Assembly: GCA_021811155.1 (NCBI GenBank)
Contig: JAJZPO010000031.1
Coordinates: 1 to 32,445, forward strand
From: Bacillota bacterium
GTDB lineage: Bacteria; Bacillota; Desulfitobacteriia; Desulfitobacteriales; JAJXUE01
Length of the DNA: 32,445 nucleotides
Direction: 5' to 3'
Positions within the stretch are counted from its first letter, which is position 1; the number at the start of each line of letters is the position of its first letter. The notes under the pieces are model-generated. The model had not been told where the DNA came from and did no database searches. It saw only the letters and a list, made by a program, of their open reading frames with translations. Both the position numbers and the translations under genes were made by a program. Positions 1 through 8,255 of the stretch are shown here, piece after piece.

Positions 1-35
1 TCGAATATCGAAACACGAACATCGAATATCGAGTA
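1..35 (+). repeat. Degenerate heptamer tandem repeat (TCGAATA type), tract 1
   Basis: Five consecutive 7-base units, each close to TCGAATA, fill positions 1-35 and stop where the 5S rRNA begins at 36. The tract may continue left of the window. Related tracts lie at 20751-20785 and 20834-20868, next to tRNA genes. This looks like a genome-wide short tandem repeat family rather than a regulatory site; its function is unknown. Confidence 0.75.
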
Positions 36-152
<117 letters not shown>

Positions 153-156
153 AAGG

Positions 157-193
157 AAGTCCAACATCTTAAGTGGTGTTGGACTTCTTTTTT
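157..193 (+). terminator. Intrinsic terminator of the rRNA operon
   Basis: A perfect 10-bp stem (157-166 with 177-186) with a 10-nt loop is followed by a T-run at 188-193, immediately after the 5S 3' end. Confidence 0.85.
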
Positions 194-197
194 GGGT

Positions 198-218
198 GCC
201 TGCGCCTTAAGTATCATT
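198..218 (+). other. Inverted partial copy of 5S rRNA (anti-5S segment)
   Basis: All 21 bases are complementary to bases 105-125 of the upstream 5S gene (helix IV-V region) if two G:U pairs are allowed: 105/218 and 115/208. The other 19 are Watson-Crick pairs. It starts just after the T-run of the 5S terminator. It could be debris from recombination between rRNA operons, or an RNA element able to pair with 5S rRNA in readthrough transcripts or in trans. The sequence does not decide between these. Confidence 0.7.
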
Positions 219-266
219 GCGTATGTGAGGATTGCTTCAGTTGGGGTCCCCAGCAAGTGCTTGACA

Positions 267-445
267 TGCTTCAGGGCCGCGACGGACCGGGCAAACCCAT
301 AAGATGATTCGGGGCTAGCCCGGTCCTAGTCCAGAGGGGTTAGGACTGGGCAAAGGTTGGCCTAACCCCGTGGGGAAGATAGTTGGACCGCAGGGTCCCG
401 TGAAAATAGCGGGGGCCCCTTTGGGGAGGTGTCTTGCCAGGTAAG
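267..445 (+). ncRNA. Structured GC-rich tract, possible ncRNA or decayed second 5S rRNA
   Basis: No plausible protein is encoded here. Strong helices are visible: GGACCGGGC (284-292) with GCCCGGTCC (317-325), and GGGGTTAGG (336-344) with CCTAACCCC (361-369). A GGACC-GCAG-GGTCC hairpin lies at 385-398. The 3' part resembles the 3' half of 5S rRNA: the 385-398 hairpin matches 5S helix IV in place and loop (GCAG) with different paired bases, and the 14 bases at 434-447 are identical to 144-157 at and beyond the 5S end. An 11-base match to 5S (CTTCAGGGCCG) is at 269-279. The canonical 5S loop A-C core is absent, so a working 5S is unlikely. It could be a 5S pseudogene or a derived small RNA; the terminator at 446-476 would end it. 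No promoter is evident, so readthrough from rRNA would be needed. Confidence 0.4.
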
Positions 446-476
446 GACCTGACTCATAAATGAGTCGGGTCTTTTT
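446..476 (+). terminator. Intrinsic terminator after the 5S-like tract
   Basis: An 11-bp stem (446-456 with 461-471, one G:T pair) with loop TAAA is followed by five T at 472-476. It begins directly after the 5S-like 3' end, as the first terminator does after the real 5S. Confidence 0.85.
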
Positions 477-614
477 ATTTATGTTCAAGGCGATAATTCT
501 TCATGAACGCGATAAAAATTTGAATTTGTCGCAAGGTTGTTTAAGATAAGTAAAGCTACGCTGAAAAGGGATTGTGTTCGCTGGAAAACAGGGATTTTCG
601 TACCAAAATTTCAC

Positions 615-644
615 TTGACGCCACTATATATAGGGGTTTACAAT
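615..644 (+). promoter_or_regulatory. nrdR promoter
   Basis: A -35 TTGACG (615-620) and a -10 TACAAT (639-644) are separated by 18 bp. The first NrdR box occupies the spacer. The preceding stretch, 477-614, holds nothing else I can recognise. Confidence 0.75.
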
Positions 645-667
645 AACGATGGCACTATATTTAGGGA
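621..667 (+). promoter_or_regulatory. Tandem NrdR boxes
   Basis: Two 16-bp palindromic sites of the NrdR-box type (core CWATATWTAG-like) lie at 621-636, with a perfect CTATATATAG core at 624-633, and at 652-667 (core CTATATTTAG at 655-664). Their cores are exactly 31 bp apart, about three helical turns, as is usual for cooperative NrdR binding. Box 1 sits between -35 and -10, and box 2 is just downstream of the start site. Autorepression of nrdR and control of nrdJ is the natural reading. Confidence 0.85.
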
Positions 668-675
668 GGTTGAAT

Positions 676-1134
676 ATGCGCTGCCCATTTTGTGGACACC
701 TTGAAAGCAAGGTGCTGGATTCCCGCCAAGTTGACGAAGGCGCCGCTATTCGCCGCCGCCGGGAGTGTGATCAGTGTAACCGAAGGTTTACCACGTATGA
801 AAAATATGACGAAATTCCTTTGATGGTTGTAAAAAAAGACGGTCGCAGAGAACCTTTCGACAGGAGCAAAATTTTTAACGGCATGTTAAAGGCGTGTGAG
901 AAGAGACCTATTCCGGTAGAGACGCTTGAACAGGCTACGGGAGAAATTGAACGTAAATTGCGCAATACTATGGAGAGAGAAGTTACCAGCCATGAAATAG
1001 GCGAACAGATAATGGATAAGCTGGCTCAAATCGATGAAGTGGCATATATACGCTTTGCTTCTGTATACCGGCAATTCAAAGATATTAATCGGTTTGTGCA
1101 GGAGTTAAATGAGCTGCTGCAGCGCAAATGCTAG
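676..1134 (+). CDS. nrdR: Transcriptional repressor NrdR
   Basis: This 152-residue protein has the NrdR architecture. An N-terminal zinc ribbon with Cys3/Cys6 and Cys31/Cys34 is followed by an ATP-cone domain from about residue 49 to 139. NrdR senses ATP/dATP and represses ribonucleotide reductase genes by binding pairs of NrdR boxes. The ATG at 676 is chosen because the conserved MRCPFCG start follows the ribosome site AGGGAGGT (663-670); an upstream in-frame ATG at 649 lies at the edge of NrdR box 2 without a ribosome site. Its own promoter carries two NrdR boxes, and the next gene is a reductase, so the regulator sits with its target. The identification is secure. Confidence 0.97.
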   Translation: MRCPFCGHLESKVLDSRQVDEGAAIRRRRECDQCNRRFTTYEKYDEIPLMVVKKDGRREPFDRSKIFNGMLKACEKRPIPVETLEQATGEIERKLRNTMEREVTSHEIGEQIMDKLAQIDEVAYIRFASVYRQFKDINRFVQELNELLQRKC

Positions 1135-1160
1135 GCTATTGTATGGAGGGAAAGAGAATA

Positions 1161-3464
1161 ATGGATGAAAACAAGGTACCGGCTGACTGGCCGAAGGTAA
1201 CTCTTACACAGAATTCGATTAAGGTTCTGGAAAGGCGCTACTTGAAGCAAGCAGACGGCAAGGTCTGCGAAAGCGCTGAAGACATGTTTTACCGGGTGGC
1301 CAGGGTTGTGGCAGGAATTGAAAGAACACAATACGGGAAGTCCAAGAGTGAGGTGGACAAGCTTTCCAGGGATTTCTATGATTTGATGGTGAATTTGGAC
1401 TTTATGCCTAATTCCCCGACACTGATGAATGCCGGCAGGGAACTGGGACAACTCAGCGCCTGTTTTGTACTCCCTGTCGAAGACAGTATGGACAAAATTT
1501 TTGACGCGATTAAGAATGCCGCTATTATCCACAAGTCGGGGGGAGGAACAGGATTCAGTTTTTCCCGTTTGCGGCCAAAGAACTCGGCGGTCCGCTCGAC
1601 CGGTGGAGTTGCTTCGGGACCGGTTTCTTTTATGAAAGTGTTTAACGCCGCCACAGAGGCTGTGAAGCAAGGCGGCACCAGACGCGGAGCCAATATGGGC
1701 ATTCTGCGTGTGGATCACCCCGATATTATGGAGTTTATCAGCTGTAAAGTGGACAACAACGAGATTACGAACTTTAACATTTCCGTGGGAATTACGGAGA
1801 TGTTTATGGAAGCTGTGGAAAAAGACGCGCCTTACGACCTGATTGACCCTCATACCAGCGAAGTGGCGGGTCAGCTGCGGGCAAGAGACGTATTTAACAA
1901 GATTGTTGCCCATGCCTGGAAAAACGGCGAACCCGGCATCATTTTCCTGGACCGTTTGAACAAGGACAACCCAACTCCTGCCCTGGGTGGAATTGAAGCA
2001 ACCAATCCCTGCGGAGAACAGCCTCTTCTGCCCAATGAGGCCTGTAATCTGGGTTCGTTGAACCTTAAGAACATGGTGGACTTTAAGGGAGATAAACCCA
2101 AAGTTGACTGGAAACGACTGGCCAAGATTACCCGGCTTGCCACCAGATTTCTTGATGATGTAATTGACGCCAACCAGTATCCTTTGGACATTATTGAACA
2201 GGTAGTAAAAGCCAACCGGAAAATCGGTTTGGGTGTAATGGGCTTTGCAGACCTCTTAATCCAGCTCCGCATACCTTACTGTTCTGTTGAAGCGGAACAA
2301 CTGGCAGGCAAATTGATGAATTTCATTCGCAACGAAGCCAGAAAGGAATCAAACCGCCTGGCCTCGGAGCGCAGCGTGTTTGCAAATTTCAAAGGCAGCG
2401 TGTATGATGGCGTCCTGGAACTGCGCAATGCCACAATCACGACCATTGCTCCTACAGGAACTATCTCAATGATTTGCTCCAGTTCCAGTGGTGTAGAACC
2501 CCTGTTTGCCATCGCCTACACAAAGACTGTCATGGATGGAACTGAACTGGTGGAAGTCAACCCGTTGTTTGAAGAAGTGGCCAAGGCGGAAGGGTTCTAT
2601 TCAGCCGGCTTGATGAAGCAGGTAGCCCAATCTGGCTCACTGCATGCGGTGAAAGGCATGCCGGCCTGGGTCAAAGATGTGTTTGTCACTGCCCATGAAA
2701 TATCACCGGAATGGCATATACGTATTCAGGCAGCCTTTCAGGAATACACGGACAACGCCGTGTCCAAAACTATCAATTTTGCCAATTCCGCAACCGAGGA
2801 GGATATTGCTGAGGCATACCTCTTAGCCTATAAACTGGGTTGCAAGGGGTTGACGGTATACCGTGACGGCAGCCGCGAGGCCCAGGTCCTGTCATCCGGG
2901 ACTGATGGACGCCAGGGGGCAGGGTCAGGTGAGGTACAAGAGTTTGCTCAGAAGCAGATTGTACCGCGGCCAAGGCCGGAAATAACAACTGGCATTACTG
3001 AAAAGGTTAAGATCGGGTGCGGCACTCTTTATGTAAGTGTCAACTCAGACGGACATGGTATCTGTGAGGTGTTTACCAATACTGGCAAGGCGGGAGGGTG
3101 TGCCTCCCAGTCCGAAGCAACGGCGCGCTTGGTGTCCATTGCTCTGCGCTCAGGGCTTTCAACAGATGCCATATTGGAACAGATGCAAGGTATCCGCTGT
3201 GCAGCCTGTATCCGCCGGGAAGGGGTAAAAGTCACCTCCTGTCCGGATGCGATTGCCAAAGTAATCAAAAAGTATTACACTACTGATTCAGCCCAAAGTT
3301 CCAAGGAATTGGCCGCAACCTTTGTGGAACGGGAGGCAAAACCTGCTGTCCGCAACCTGGTTAAAGGCGACGGCAAGTCCACCTGCCCGGACTGCGGGGC
3401 AGCCATCAACCATGAGGGCGGCTGTGTGGTCTGTGTAGCCTGCGGCTATTCCAAGTGCGGATAA
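1161..3464 (+). CDS. nrdJ: Adenosylcobalamin-dependent (class II) ribonucleoside-diphosphate reductase
   Basis: A 767-residue class II ribonucleotide reductase that makes deoxynucleotides with coenzyme B12 as radical source, without oxygen. Visible motifs are FMPNSPTLMNAG near the N-terminus, GTGFSFSRLRP, and the active-site Asn-x-Cys-x-Glu signature at 282-286 in TNPCGEQ. A Cys-rich tail (CPDCG...CVVCVACGYSKCG) resembles the C-terminal redox/zinc segment of the family. The start at 1161 follows GGAGGG (1145-1150); an upstream ATG at 1143 overlaps that ribosome site. It lies 26 bases after nrdR and shares its promoter. I see no cobalamin riboswitch, so control seems to be through NrdR. It ends at a strong terminator. 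Confidence 0.96.
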   Translation: MDENKVPADWPKVTLTQNSIKVLERRYLKQADGKVCESAEDMFYRVARVVAGIERTQYGKSKSEVDKLSRDFYDLMVNLDFMPNSPTLMNAGRELGQLSACFVLPVEDSMDKIFDAIKNAAIIHKSGGGTGFSFSRLRPKNSAVRSTGGVASGPVSFMKVFNAATEAVKQGGTRRGANMGILRVDHPDIMEFISCKVDNNEITNFNISVGITEMFMEAVEKDAPYDLIDPHTSEVAGQLRARDVFNKIVAHAWKNGEPGIIFLDRLNKDNPTPALGGIEATNPCGEQPLLPNEACNLGSLNLKNMVDFKGDKPKVDWKRLAKITRLATRFLDDVIDANQYPLDIIEQVVKANRKIGLGVMGFADLLIQLRIPYCSVEAEQLAGKLMNFIRNEARKESNRLASERSVFANFKGSVYDGVLELRNATITTIAPTGTISMICSSSSGVEPLFAIAYTKTVMDGTELVEVNPLFEEVAKAEGFYSAGLMKQVAQSGSLHAVKGMPAWVKDVFVTAHEISPEWHIRIQAAFQEYTDNAVSKTINFANSATEEDIAEAYLLAYKLGCKGLTVYRDGSREAQVLSSGTDGRQGAGSGEVQEFAQKQIVPRPRPEITTGITEKVKIGCGTLYVSVNSDGHGICEVFTNTGKAGGCASQSEATARLVSIALRSGLSTDAILEQMQGIRCAACIRREGVKVTSCPDAIAKVIKKYYTTDSAQSSKELAATFVEREAKPAVRNLVKGDGKSTCPDCGAAINHEGGCVVCVACGYSKCG

Positions 3465-3477
3465 GGGACAGAAGAAA

Positions 3478-3517
3478 AATAGAGGATAGGCGCTTTAGCG
3501 CCTATCCTCTATTTTTT
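3478..3517 (+). terminator. Terminator of nrdR-nrdJ
   Basis: A 17-bp perfect stem (3478-3494 with 3497-3513) is followed by T residues. A-rich on the 5' side and T-rich on the 3' side, it could work in both directions. Confidence 0.9.
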
Positions 3518-3577
3518 AGCATTTCAGGAGTCTGTTTATTTTCCGTTTCAAGGCGGTTACACTAAGGAAAGTGATGG

Positions 3578-3606
3578 TTGCAAATTTCGGATTTTATGAT
3601 TATTAT
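3578..3606 (+). promoter_or_regulatory. ctsR operon promoter
   Basis: A -35 TTGCAA (3578-3583) and a -10 TATTAT (3601-3606) with 17-bp spacing predict a start near 3613, at the edge of the CtsR operator. Confidence 0.6.
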
Positions 3607-3614
3607 GATATTAA

Positions 3615-3631
3615 GGTCAGAGAAGGTCAGG
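3615..3631 (+). promoter_or_regulatory. CtsR operator
   Basis: GGTCAGAGAAGGTCAGG is a direct repeat of two GGTCARR heptads separated by 3 bp, the known CtsR arrangement (RGTCAAA-N3-RGTCAAA) with G for A substitutions. It covers the predicted start site and reaches the ribosome site of ctsR, as expected for autorepression of the heat-shock operon. Confidence 0.8.
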
Positions 3632-3640
3632 GTGGTGAAC

Positions 3641-4108
3641 ATGAGCAACTTAGTTGACCGGATTGAACGTCATATCAAAAAAATTCTTCAGGACACACCC
3701 CAGGGATATGTAGTAATTCAGCGAAGCGGGCTGGCTTCCCAATTCGAGTGTGCGCCTTCCCAAATCAATTATGTCCTGGGCACGCGGTTCACTGTAGAAC
3801 AGGGTTACCTGGTGGAAAGCCGCAGGGGAGGCGGCGGCTATCTCCGCATTGTCAAATTGGGAATTGAAACTCCAGATTATCTGGATGACTTTATTGCCCA
3901 GTTGGACGCAGGGGAAATGACTCAGAATGCTGCGGAAGGATTAATCAAGCGGCTGGCTGAAGAGGGTTTGCTCAGCAAGCGGGAGGCCATGCTGGTGAGA
4001 ACAGTGGTTGACAGGGAGACTTTGTCGCTGCAGGTTCCTGAGCGTGACCGCCTGAGGGCCCGTTTAATGGCAGCTGTTTTGAGAACCCTGGCCCGGGAAG
4101 ATTTTTGA
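3641..4108 (+). CDS. ctsR: Heat-shock repressor CtsR
   Basis: A 155-residue CtsR. An N-terminal winged helix-turn-helix (about 5-72) contains the diagnostic glycine-rich wing RRGGGGYLRI at 61-70; Arg62 is the equivalent of the wing arginine phosphorylated by McsB in Bacillus-type systems. The C-terminal dimer domain binds McsA/McsB. CtsR represses clp and mcs genes through direct GGTCAAA heptads, one pair of which lies just upstream at 3615-3631. The ATG at 3641 follows AGGGTGGTG; an in-frame TTG at 3578 is inside the promoter and is rejected. First gene of the ctsR-mcsA-mcsB-clpC operon. Confidence 0.97.
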   Translation: MSNLVDRIERHIKKILQDTPQGYVVIQRSGLASQFECAPSQINYVLGTRFTVEQGYLVESRRGGGGYLRIVKLGIETPDYLDDFIAQLDAGEMTQNAAEGLIKRLAEEGLLSKREAMLVRTVVDRETLSLQVPERDRLRARLMAAVLRTLAREDF

Positions 4109-4123
4109 TTTGGAGGGGTTGGT

Positions 4124-4633
4124 ATGTATTGTGACGAGTGCAAACAGCGTCCAGCCACGGTGCATGTAACCAAAATTATTAATGGGCAGAAGCACGAGAG
4201 CCACCTTTGCCCCCAATGCGCCCAGAAGGACCAGGAGATGGTCAGTTTCAACCCCAGCTTCGCTATACCCAACTTTTTGGCGGCCCTGTTCAACCTGAAT
4301 TCACAAATTGAGGAAAAAATCTTGCCTGCGCAGTCTGCTGTTTGCTCAAAGTGCGGCCTGAGTTTTGAACAGATAACTCAAACCGGGCGACTGGGATGCA
4401 ACGAGTGTTACAGCGAGTTTGCCGACAAGCTTGAACCGCTTTTACGCCGCGTCCACGGCAGCGGTCAACATGTAGGCAAGGTGCCGCTGCGCCGCGGTGG
4501 ATCCATTCGGCAGCGCAAAGAGATCGAACAACTGAGGGCTTTGATGCAGCAGCTGATTACCAGGGAAGAATTTGAGCAAGCTGCGCAAATCAGGGATCAA
4601 ATCAGGAGTCTGGAACAGGGTTTGGGGGGATAG
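4124..4633 (+). CDS. mcsA: McsA, activator of protein arginine kinase
   Basis: A 169-residue zinc-binding adaptor that activates the kinase McsB and feeds it substrates. Four CxxC pairs are visible: Cys3/6, Cys29/32, Cys74/77 and Cys92/95. They form two treble-clef-type metal sites, followed by a C-terminal UVR domain at about 132-167 (EEFEQAAQIRDQIRSLE) of the sort that contacts Clp ATPases and McsB. The ribosome site GGAGGGG precedes the ATG. It lies 15 bases after ctsR and 3 bases before mcsB, so translation is probably coupled. The length is slightly under the Bacillus protein. Confidence 0.95.
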   Translation: MYCDECKQRPATVHVTKIINGQKHESHLCPQCAQKDQEMVSFNPSFAIPNFLAALFNLNSQIEEKILPAQSAVCSKCGLSFEQITQTGRLGCNECYSEFADKLEPLLRRVHGSGQHVGKVPLRRGGSIRQRKEIEQLRALMQQLITREEFEQAAQIRDQIRSLEQGLGG

Positions 4634-4636
4634 ACA

Positions 4637-5689
4637 GTGGGCATGGAAGAGATTCTGCGCACAACGGCAAGCCGGTGGATGGAGGGAACAGGCAATTTTT
4701 CTGATGTGGTAATCAGTTGCCGGATCAGGCTGGCCAGAAACTTGGAAGGATACCCTTTTCCCAATGCGCTCTCCGAGACACAGGCGAAGCAGGTAATCAA
4801 AGAGGTAGAGGACGCTATAACAAAGGTACCCAAGGAGATGGGGGCTTTCCAATTCGCGACGCTGGATGATGTTTCCCCCCTGGAACGCTTTGTTCTGGTG
4901 GAAAAACATCTTATCAGTCCCCAGCACGCGGAAAACCCCATCGGAAGAGCGGTCGTGATCAAAGAGGACCAGTCGGCAAGCATCATGGTTAACGAGGAAG
5001 ACCACCTGCGCATTCAGTGTTTGTTGCCTGGGCTGAACCTGGAGAATGCCTGGCAAGAAGCAAGCCAGATCGACGACATGCTGGAAGGAAGCCTTGATAT
5101 CGCCTATGGAGAAAAAAGCGGTTATCTTACGGCCTGTCCTACCAATGTCGGTACTGGATTAAGGGCATCGGCGATGGTTCACCTGCCGGCCTTGGTTTTG
5201 ACAAATCAGGCCAGCAGGGTGCTGGGCTTGCTGCCCCAGCTGGGTTTGGCGGTGAGGGGGCTTTATGGCGAAGGCTCTGAGGCTATGGGCAACCTGTTTC
5301 AGGTATCAAACCAAGTCACACTGGGCAAAACAGAAGAGGATATTCTGGCCAATTTGTCAGCCGTAACCCGGCAGATCGTGGACAAGGAAAAAGAAGCGAG
5401 GCAGGTCTTGCTGGAAGATGCACGGGAGCAGGTGGAGGACAGGGTTTGGCGCGCTTATGGGCTGTTGAGCAACGCCAGGCTGATTTCCGGCCAAGAGGCT
5501 CTGGCCCTGTTGTCAGACCTGCGTTTGGGCATGGACTTAGGAATTCTCAGCCACCCCTCGCCGGAGGTCTTTAGCGAATTAATTGTGATTACCAGTCCTG
5601 CCCACCTGCAGTTCTTTACCGGACGTGAAATGAGCGCTGCCGCGAGGGACATGGAACGAGCCAAGCTCATCCGTTCACGTTTGAGTTGA
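4637..5689 (+). CDS. mcsB: Protein-arginine kinase McsB
   Basis: A 350-residue enzyme of the guanidino-phosphotransferase fold. It phosphorylates arginine in unfolded proteins and thereby marks them for ClpC-ClpP; it also inactivates CtsR. Visible are the nucleotide-binding CRIRLARN (28-35), the NEEDH loop (119-123), and the active-site cysteine Cys167 in TACPTNVGTG. The C-terminal RDMERA at 337-342 matches the RDxxRA motif of the allosteric phospho-arginine pocket. GTG at 4637 is preferred because the ribosome site GGGGGGA (4624-4630) is at proper distance; ATG at 4643 is the alternative. All key residues are intact, so an active kinase is expected. Confidence 0.96.
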   Translation: MGMEEILRTTASRWMEGTGNFSDVVISCRIRLARNLEGYPFPNALSETQAKQVIKEVEDAITKVPKEMGAFQFATLDDVSPLERFVLVEKHLISPQHAENPIGRAVVIKEDQSASIMVNEEDHLRIQCLLPGLNLENAWQEASQIDDMLEGSLDIAYGEKSGYLTACPTNVGTGLRASAMVHLPALVLTNQASRVLGLLPQLGLAVRGLYGEGSEAMGNLFQVSNQVTLGKTEEDILANLSAVTRQIVDKEKEARQVLLEDAREQVEDRVWRAYGLLSNARLISGQEALALLSDLRLGMDLGILSHPSPEVFSELIVITSPAHLQFFTGREMSAAARDMERAKLIRSRLS

Positions 5690-5712
5690 CATCACTTAGG
5701 AGGTGGTAGTAT

Positions 5713-8142
5713 ATGTTAGGCAGATTTACAGAAAAGGCACAGAAAGTCTTGATGCTGGCGAAGGAGGAGGCAAAAAACCTGCGCCACCCGGCAGTAGGCA
5801 CGGAACACCTGCTCCTGGGCCTGATCCGGGAAGGGGAAGGGATTGCCGCCAAAGCCCTGCAGGGCCTTGGTGTTGATTTGAACGGTGTAAGGACTCAAGT
5901 AGAGGGGATTGTGGGCAAAGGCGCCGGCACCCAGCCAGGAGAAGTTGGCTTCACGCCAAGGGCGAAGAAGGTCTTGGAACTGGCAAATGAAGAGGGCAGA
6001 CGCCAGGGAGTCAATTATGTGGGAACAGAACACATCCTTTTGGGACTGATACGGGAGGGGGAAGGTGTTGCCGCCCGCGTTCTGGCCAACATGAATGTCA
6101 GCGCAGACAAGGTCTTGCGCCAGGTAATGTTCTTACTAGGTGAGGGGCCAAGCATTGCCGGCGGTATGGGAGGCCCTGCCCCCCAGGCCGGCAGTTCCAA
6201 AACACCCACCCTGAACGATTTTGGCCGGGATTTAACCAAACTGGCCAGAGAAGGCAAGCTGGACCCTGTTGTTGGCAGGGAAAACGAAATTGAGCGGGTA
6301 ATTCAAATCTTAAGCCGCCGGACAAAAAACAATCCGGTCTTGATCGGCGAACCCGGGGTTGGCAAGACCGCCATCGCAGAAGGACTGGCCCAACGCATTG
6401 TGGAAAACAAAGTCCCGGAAATCCTTACCGGCAAGAGAGTGATTACTCTGGACCTGTCGGCAGTCATTGCCGGTTCGAAGTACAGGGGTGAATTTGAAGA
6501 GCGTCTGAAAAAGATCATGGATGAAATCAAGGCCAACGGGAACGTTATTCTTTTTATAGACGAATTGCACACGTTGATTGGCGCCGGAGCGGCTGAGGGG
6601 GCTATTGATGCCGCCAACATCTTGAAACCTGCCCTGGCCAGGGGCGAACTGCAGTGTGTTGGGGCAACAACCCTGGATGAATACCGTAAATATGTGGAAC
6701 GCGATGCCGCGTTGGAGAGGCGCTTTCAACCTATAAACGTAGGTGAACCGACGGTTGAAGAGGCTATCTTGATACTTAAAGGCCTGCGCGACCGCTACGA
6801 GGCCCACCACCGCGTAAAAATTACGGACGAAGCCATCAAGGCAGCGGTAACTCTTTCGGACCGCTATATCTCAGATCGTTTTCTGCCCGACAAAGCAATC
6901 GACTTGGTTGATGAGGCGGCTTCCAGGGTCAGGCTCCAGTCGTTTACCGCTCCACCGGATCTAAAAGACCTCGAAGCGAAAATGGAAAGCCTGCGCAAGG
7001 AGAAAGAAGCTGCAGTCCTCAGTCAGGAATTTGAAAAGGCAGCCCAGTTCAGAGACCAGGAACACAAAATCAAGCAGCGCCTGGAAGAACTAAAAGGTGA
7101 ATGGGAAAATCAAAGGGGCCTGGAGAAATCTGTTGTCAGCGAAGAGGACATTGCTCATATTGTTTCCAGTTGGACAAACATTCCGGTGAAGAAGCTGGCC
7201 GAGGAGGAAAGCGCAAGGCTGCTGCGTCTGGAGGAAACCCTGCACCAGCGGGTAGTGGGCCAGGACGAGGCTGTGAAATCCGTAGCTCGGGCTGTGCGCA
7301 GGGCGAGGGCAGGGCTTAAAGACCCGAAGCGGCCGATTGGTTCCTTCATTTTCCTTGGTCCTACAGGAGTAGGTAAAACCGAACTGGCACGGGCTTTGGC
7401 TGAAGCATTGTTCGGAGACGAAGATTCCACGGTCAGAATAGACATGTCCGAGTACATGGAAAAGCATGCTGTCTCCCGCCTGGTAGGGGCCCCTCCCGGG
7501 TATATCGGGCATGATGAAGGTGGACAGTTGACTGAGGCAGTCAGGCGCAAGCCTTATTCAGTGGTACTTCTGGATGAAATTGAAAAGGCACACCCGGAAG
7601 TATTTAATATTCTGCTCCAGGTCTTGGAAGATGGCAGACTGACTGACACCAAGGGCCGGGTGGTGGATTTTCGCAATACGGTAATAATCATGACCTCTAA
7701 CGTCGGAGCTACTCTGATCAAAAAGGAAGCCAAGCTGGGTTTTATCGCCACGGAGTCCCCTGAGAACGATTACCTGGAGATGAAGCAAAAAGTCACTGAG
7801 GAATTGAAAAAGGCTTTCCGGCCTGAGTTTCTTAACCGCATTGATGAAGTTATCGTATTCCATACCCTGGCAGAGGAGCACATGCAGAAAATTGTTGAGC
7901 TGATGCTTGACGCGTTGACCAAGCGCTTGGCGGAACAGGGATTGTCCCTGCAGGTCGGAGCTGCAGCCAAGGCCTTAATCGCCAGGGAGGGACATGACCT
8001 GATGTACGGAGCGCGTCCTCTACGTAGGGCCATCCAGCGGTTAGTAGAAGACCCACTTTCAGAAGAAATGCTTAAGGGTAGATATACCGCGGGTTCCGTA
8101 ATCGTTGTGGATGCTCAGGATAATCAAATGGTATTTGAGTGA
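5713..8142 (+). CDS. clpC: ATP-dependent Clp unfoldase ClpC
   Basis: An 809-residue Hsp100 unfoldase that threads phospho-arginine-tagged or adaptor-delivered proteins into ClpP. Order: double Clp-N repeat (about 1-145), AAA module D1 with Walker A GEPGVGKT (212-219) and Walker B ILFIDE (279-284), and a coiled middle/UVR domain (about 417-465) for adaptor contact. D2 follows with Walker A GPTGVGKT (549-556) and Walker B VVLLDE (617-622). LGF at 675-677 lies where the ClpP-docking tripeptide is expected. The ATG at 5713 follows AGGAGGTGG. It is the last gene of the CtsR operon, and a terminator follows the stop. The clpP gene is not in this window. Confidence 0.98.
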   Translation: MLGRFTEKAQKVLMLAKEEAKNLRHPAVGTEHLLLGLIREGEGIAAKALQGLGVDLNGVRTQVEGIVGKGAGTQPGEVGFTPRAKKVLELANEEGRRQGVNYVGTEHILLGLIREGEGVAARVLANMNVSADKVLRQVMFLLGEGPSIAGGMGGPAPQAGSSKTPTLNDFGRDLTKLAREGKLDPVVGRENEIERVIQILSRRTKNNPVLIGEPGVGKTAIAEGLAQRIVENKVPEILTGKRVITLDLSAVIAGSKYRGEFEERLKKIMDEIKANGNVILFIDELHTLIGAGAAEGAIDAANILKPALARGELQCVGATTLDEYRKYVERDAALERRFQPINVGEPTVEEAILILKGLRDRYEAHHRVKITDEAIKAAVTLSDRYISDRFLPDKAIDLVDEAASRVRLQSFTAPPDLKDLEAKMESLRKEKEAAVLSQEFEKAAQFRDQEHKIKQRLEELKGEWENQRGLEKSVVSEEDIAHIVSSWTNIPVKKLAEEESARLLRLEETLHQRVVGQDEAVKSVARAVRRARAGLKDPKRPIGSFIFLGPTGVGKTELARALAEALFGDEDSTVRIDMSEYMEKHAVSRLVGAPPGYIGHDEGGQLTEAVRRKPYSVVLLDEIEKAHPEVFNILLQVLEDGRLTDTKGRVVDFRNTVIIMTSNVGATLIKKEAKLGFIATESPENDYLEMKQKVTEELKKAFRPEFLNRIDEVIVFHTLAEEHMQKIVELMLDALTKRLAEQGLSLQVGAAAKALIAREGHDLMYGARPLRRAIQRLVEDPLSEEMLKGRYTAGSVIVVDAQDNQMVFE

Positions 8143-8144
8143 AA

Positions 8145-8170
8145 AGAAGGCCGCTGCACGGCCTTCTTTC
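8145..8170 (+). terminator. Terminator of the ctsR-clpC operon
   Basis: A 9-bp stem (8145-8153 with 8159-8167) with loop CTGCA and a short T-run sits directly after the clpC stop. Confidence 0.8.
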
Positions 8171-8212
8171 GCTCTTAACGGGCAGACAGATGGCGAAGCA
8201 CTGTTCCCGTTA

Positions 8213-8221
8213 TGTTATAAT
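8213..8221 (+). promoter_or_regulatory. radA promoter (extended -10)
   Basis: TGT-TATAAT at 8213-8221 is a perfect -10 hexamer with a TGn extension. No good -35 is seen, which fits an extended -10 promoter. Confidence 0.65.
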
Positions 8222-8255
8222 GAAAGTTGGTAAGAATACACTAGAGGAGAAATCG

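Noticed and set aside
649-675. Longer NrdR start at an upstream ATG
   Set aside because: It lies at the edge of the second NrdR box with no ribosome site; the conserved MRCPFCG start at 676 has one.
1128-1160. Cobalamin riboswitch or longer start for nrdJ
   Set aside because: The 26-base gap after nrdR has no room for a riboswitch, and ATGs at 1128 and 1143 lack a spaced ribosome site.
1131-1913. 260-codon open frame antisense to nrdJ
   Set aside because: No family signature and no ribosome site; it mirrors the codon pattern of nrdJ. Similar antisense frames opposite rpoB, gltX and clpC were rejected likewise.
8139-8255. Longer RadA start overlapping the clpC stop
   Set aside because: The stretch contains the clpC terminator and an extended -10 promoter; the conserved N-terminus starts at 8256.
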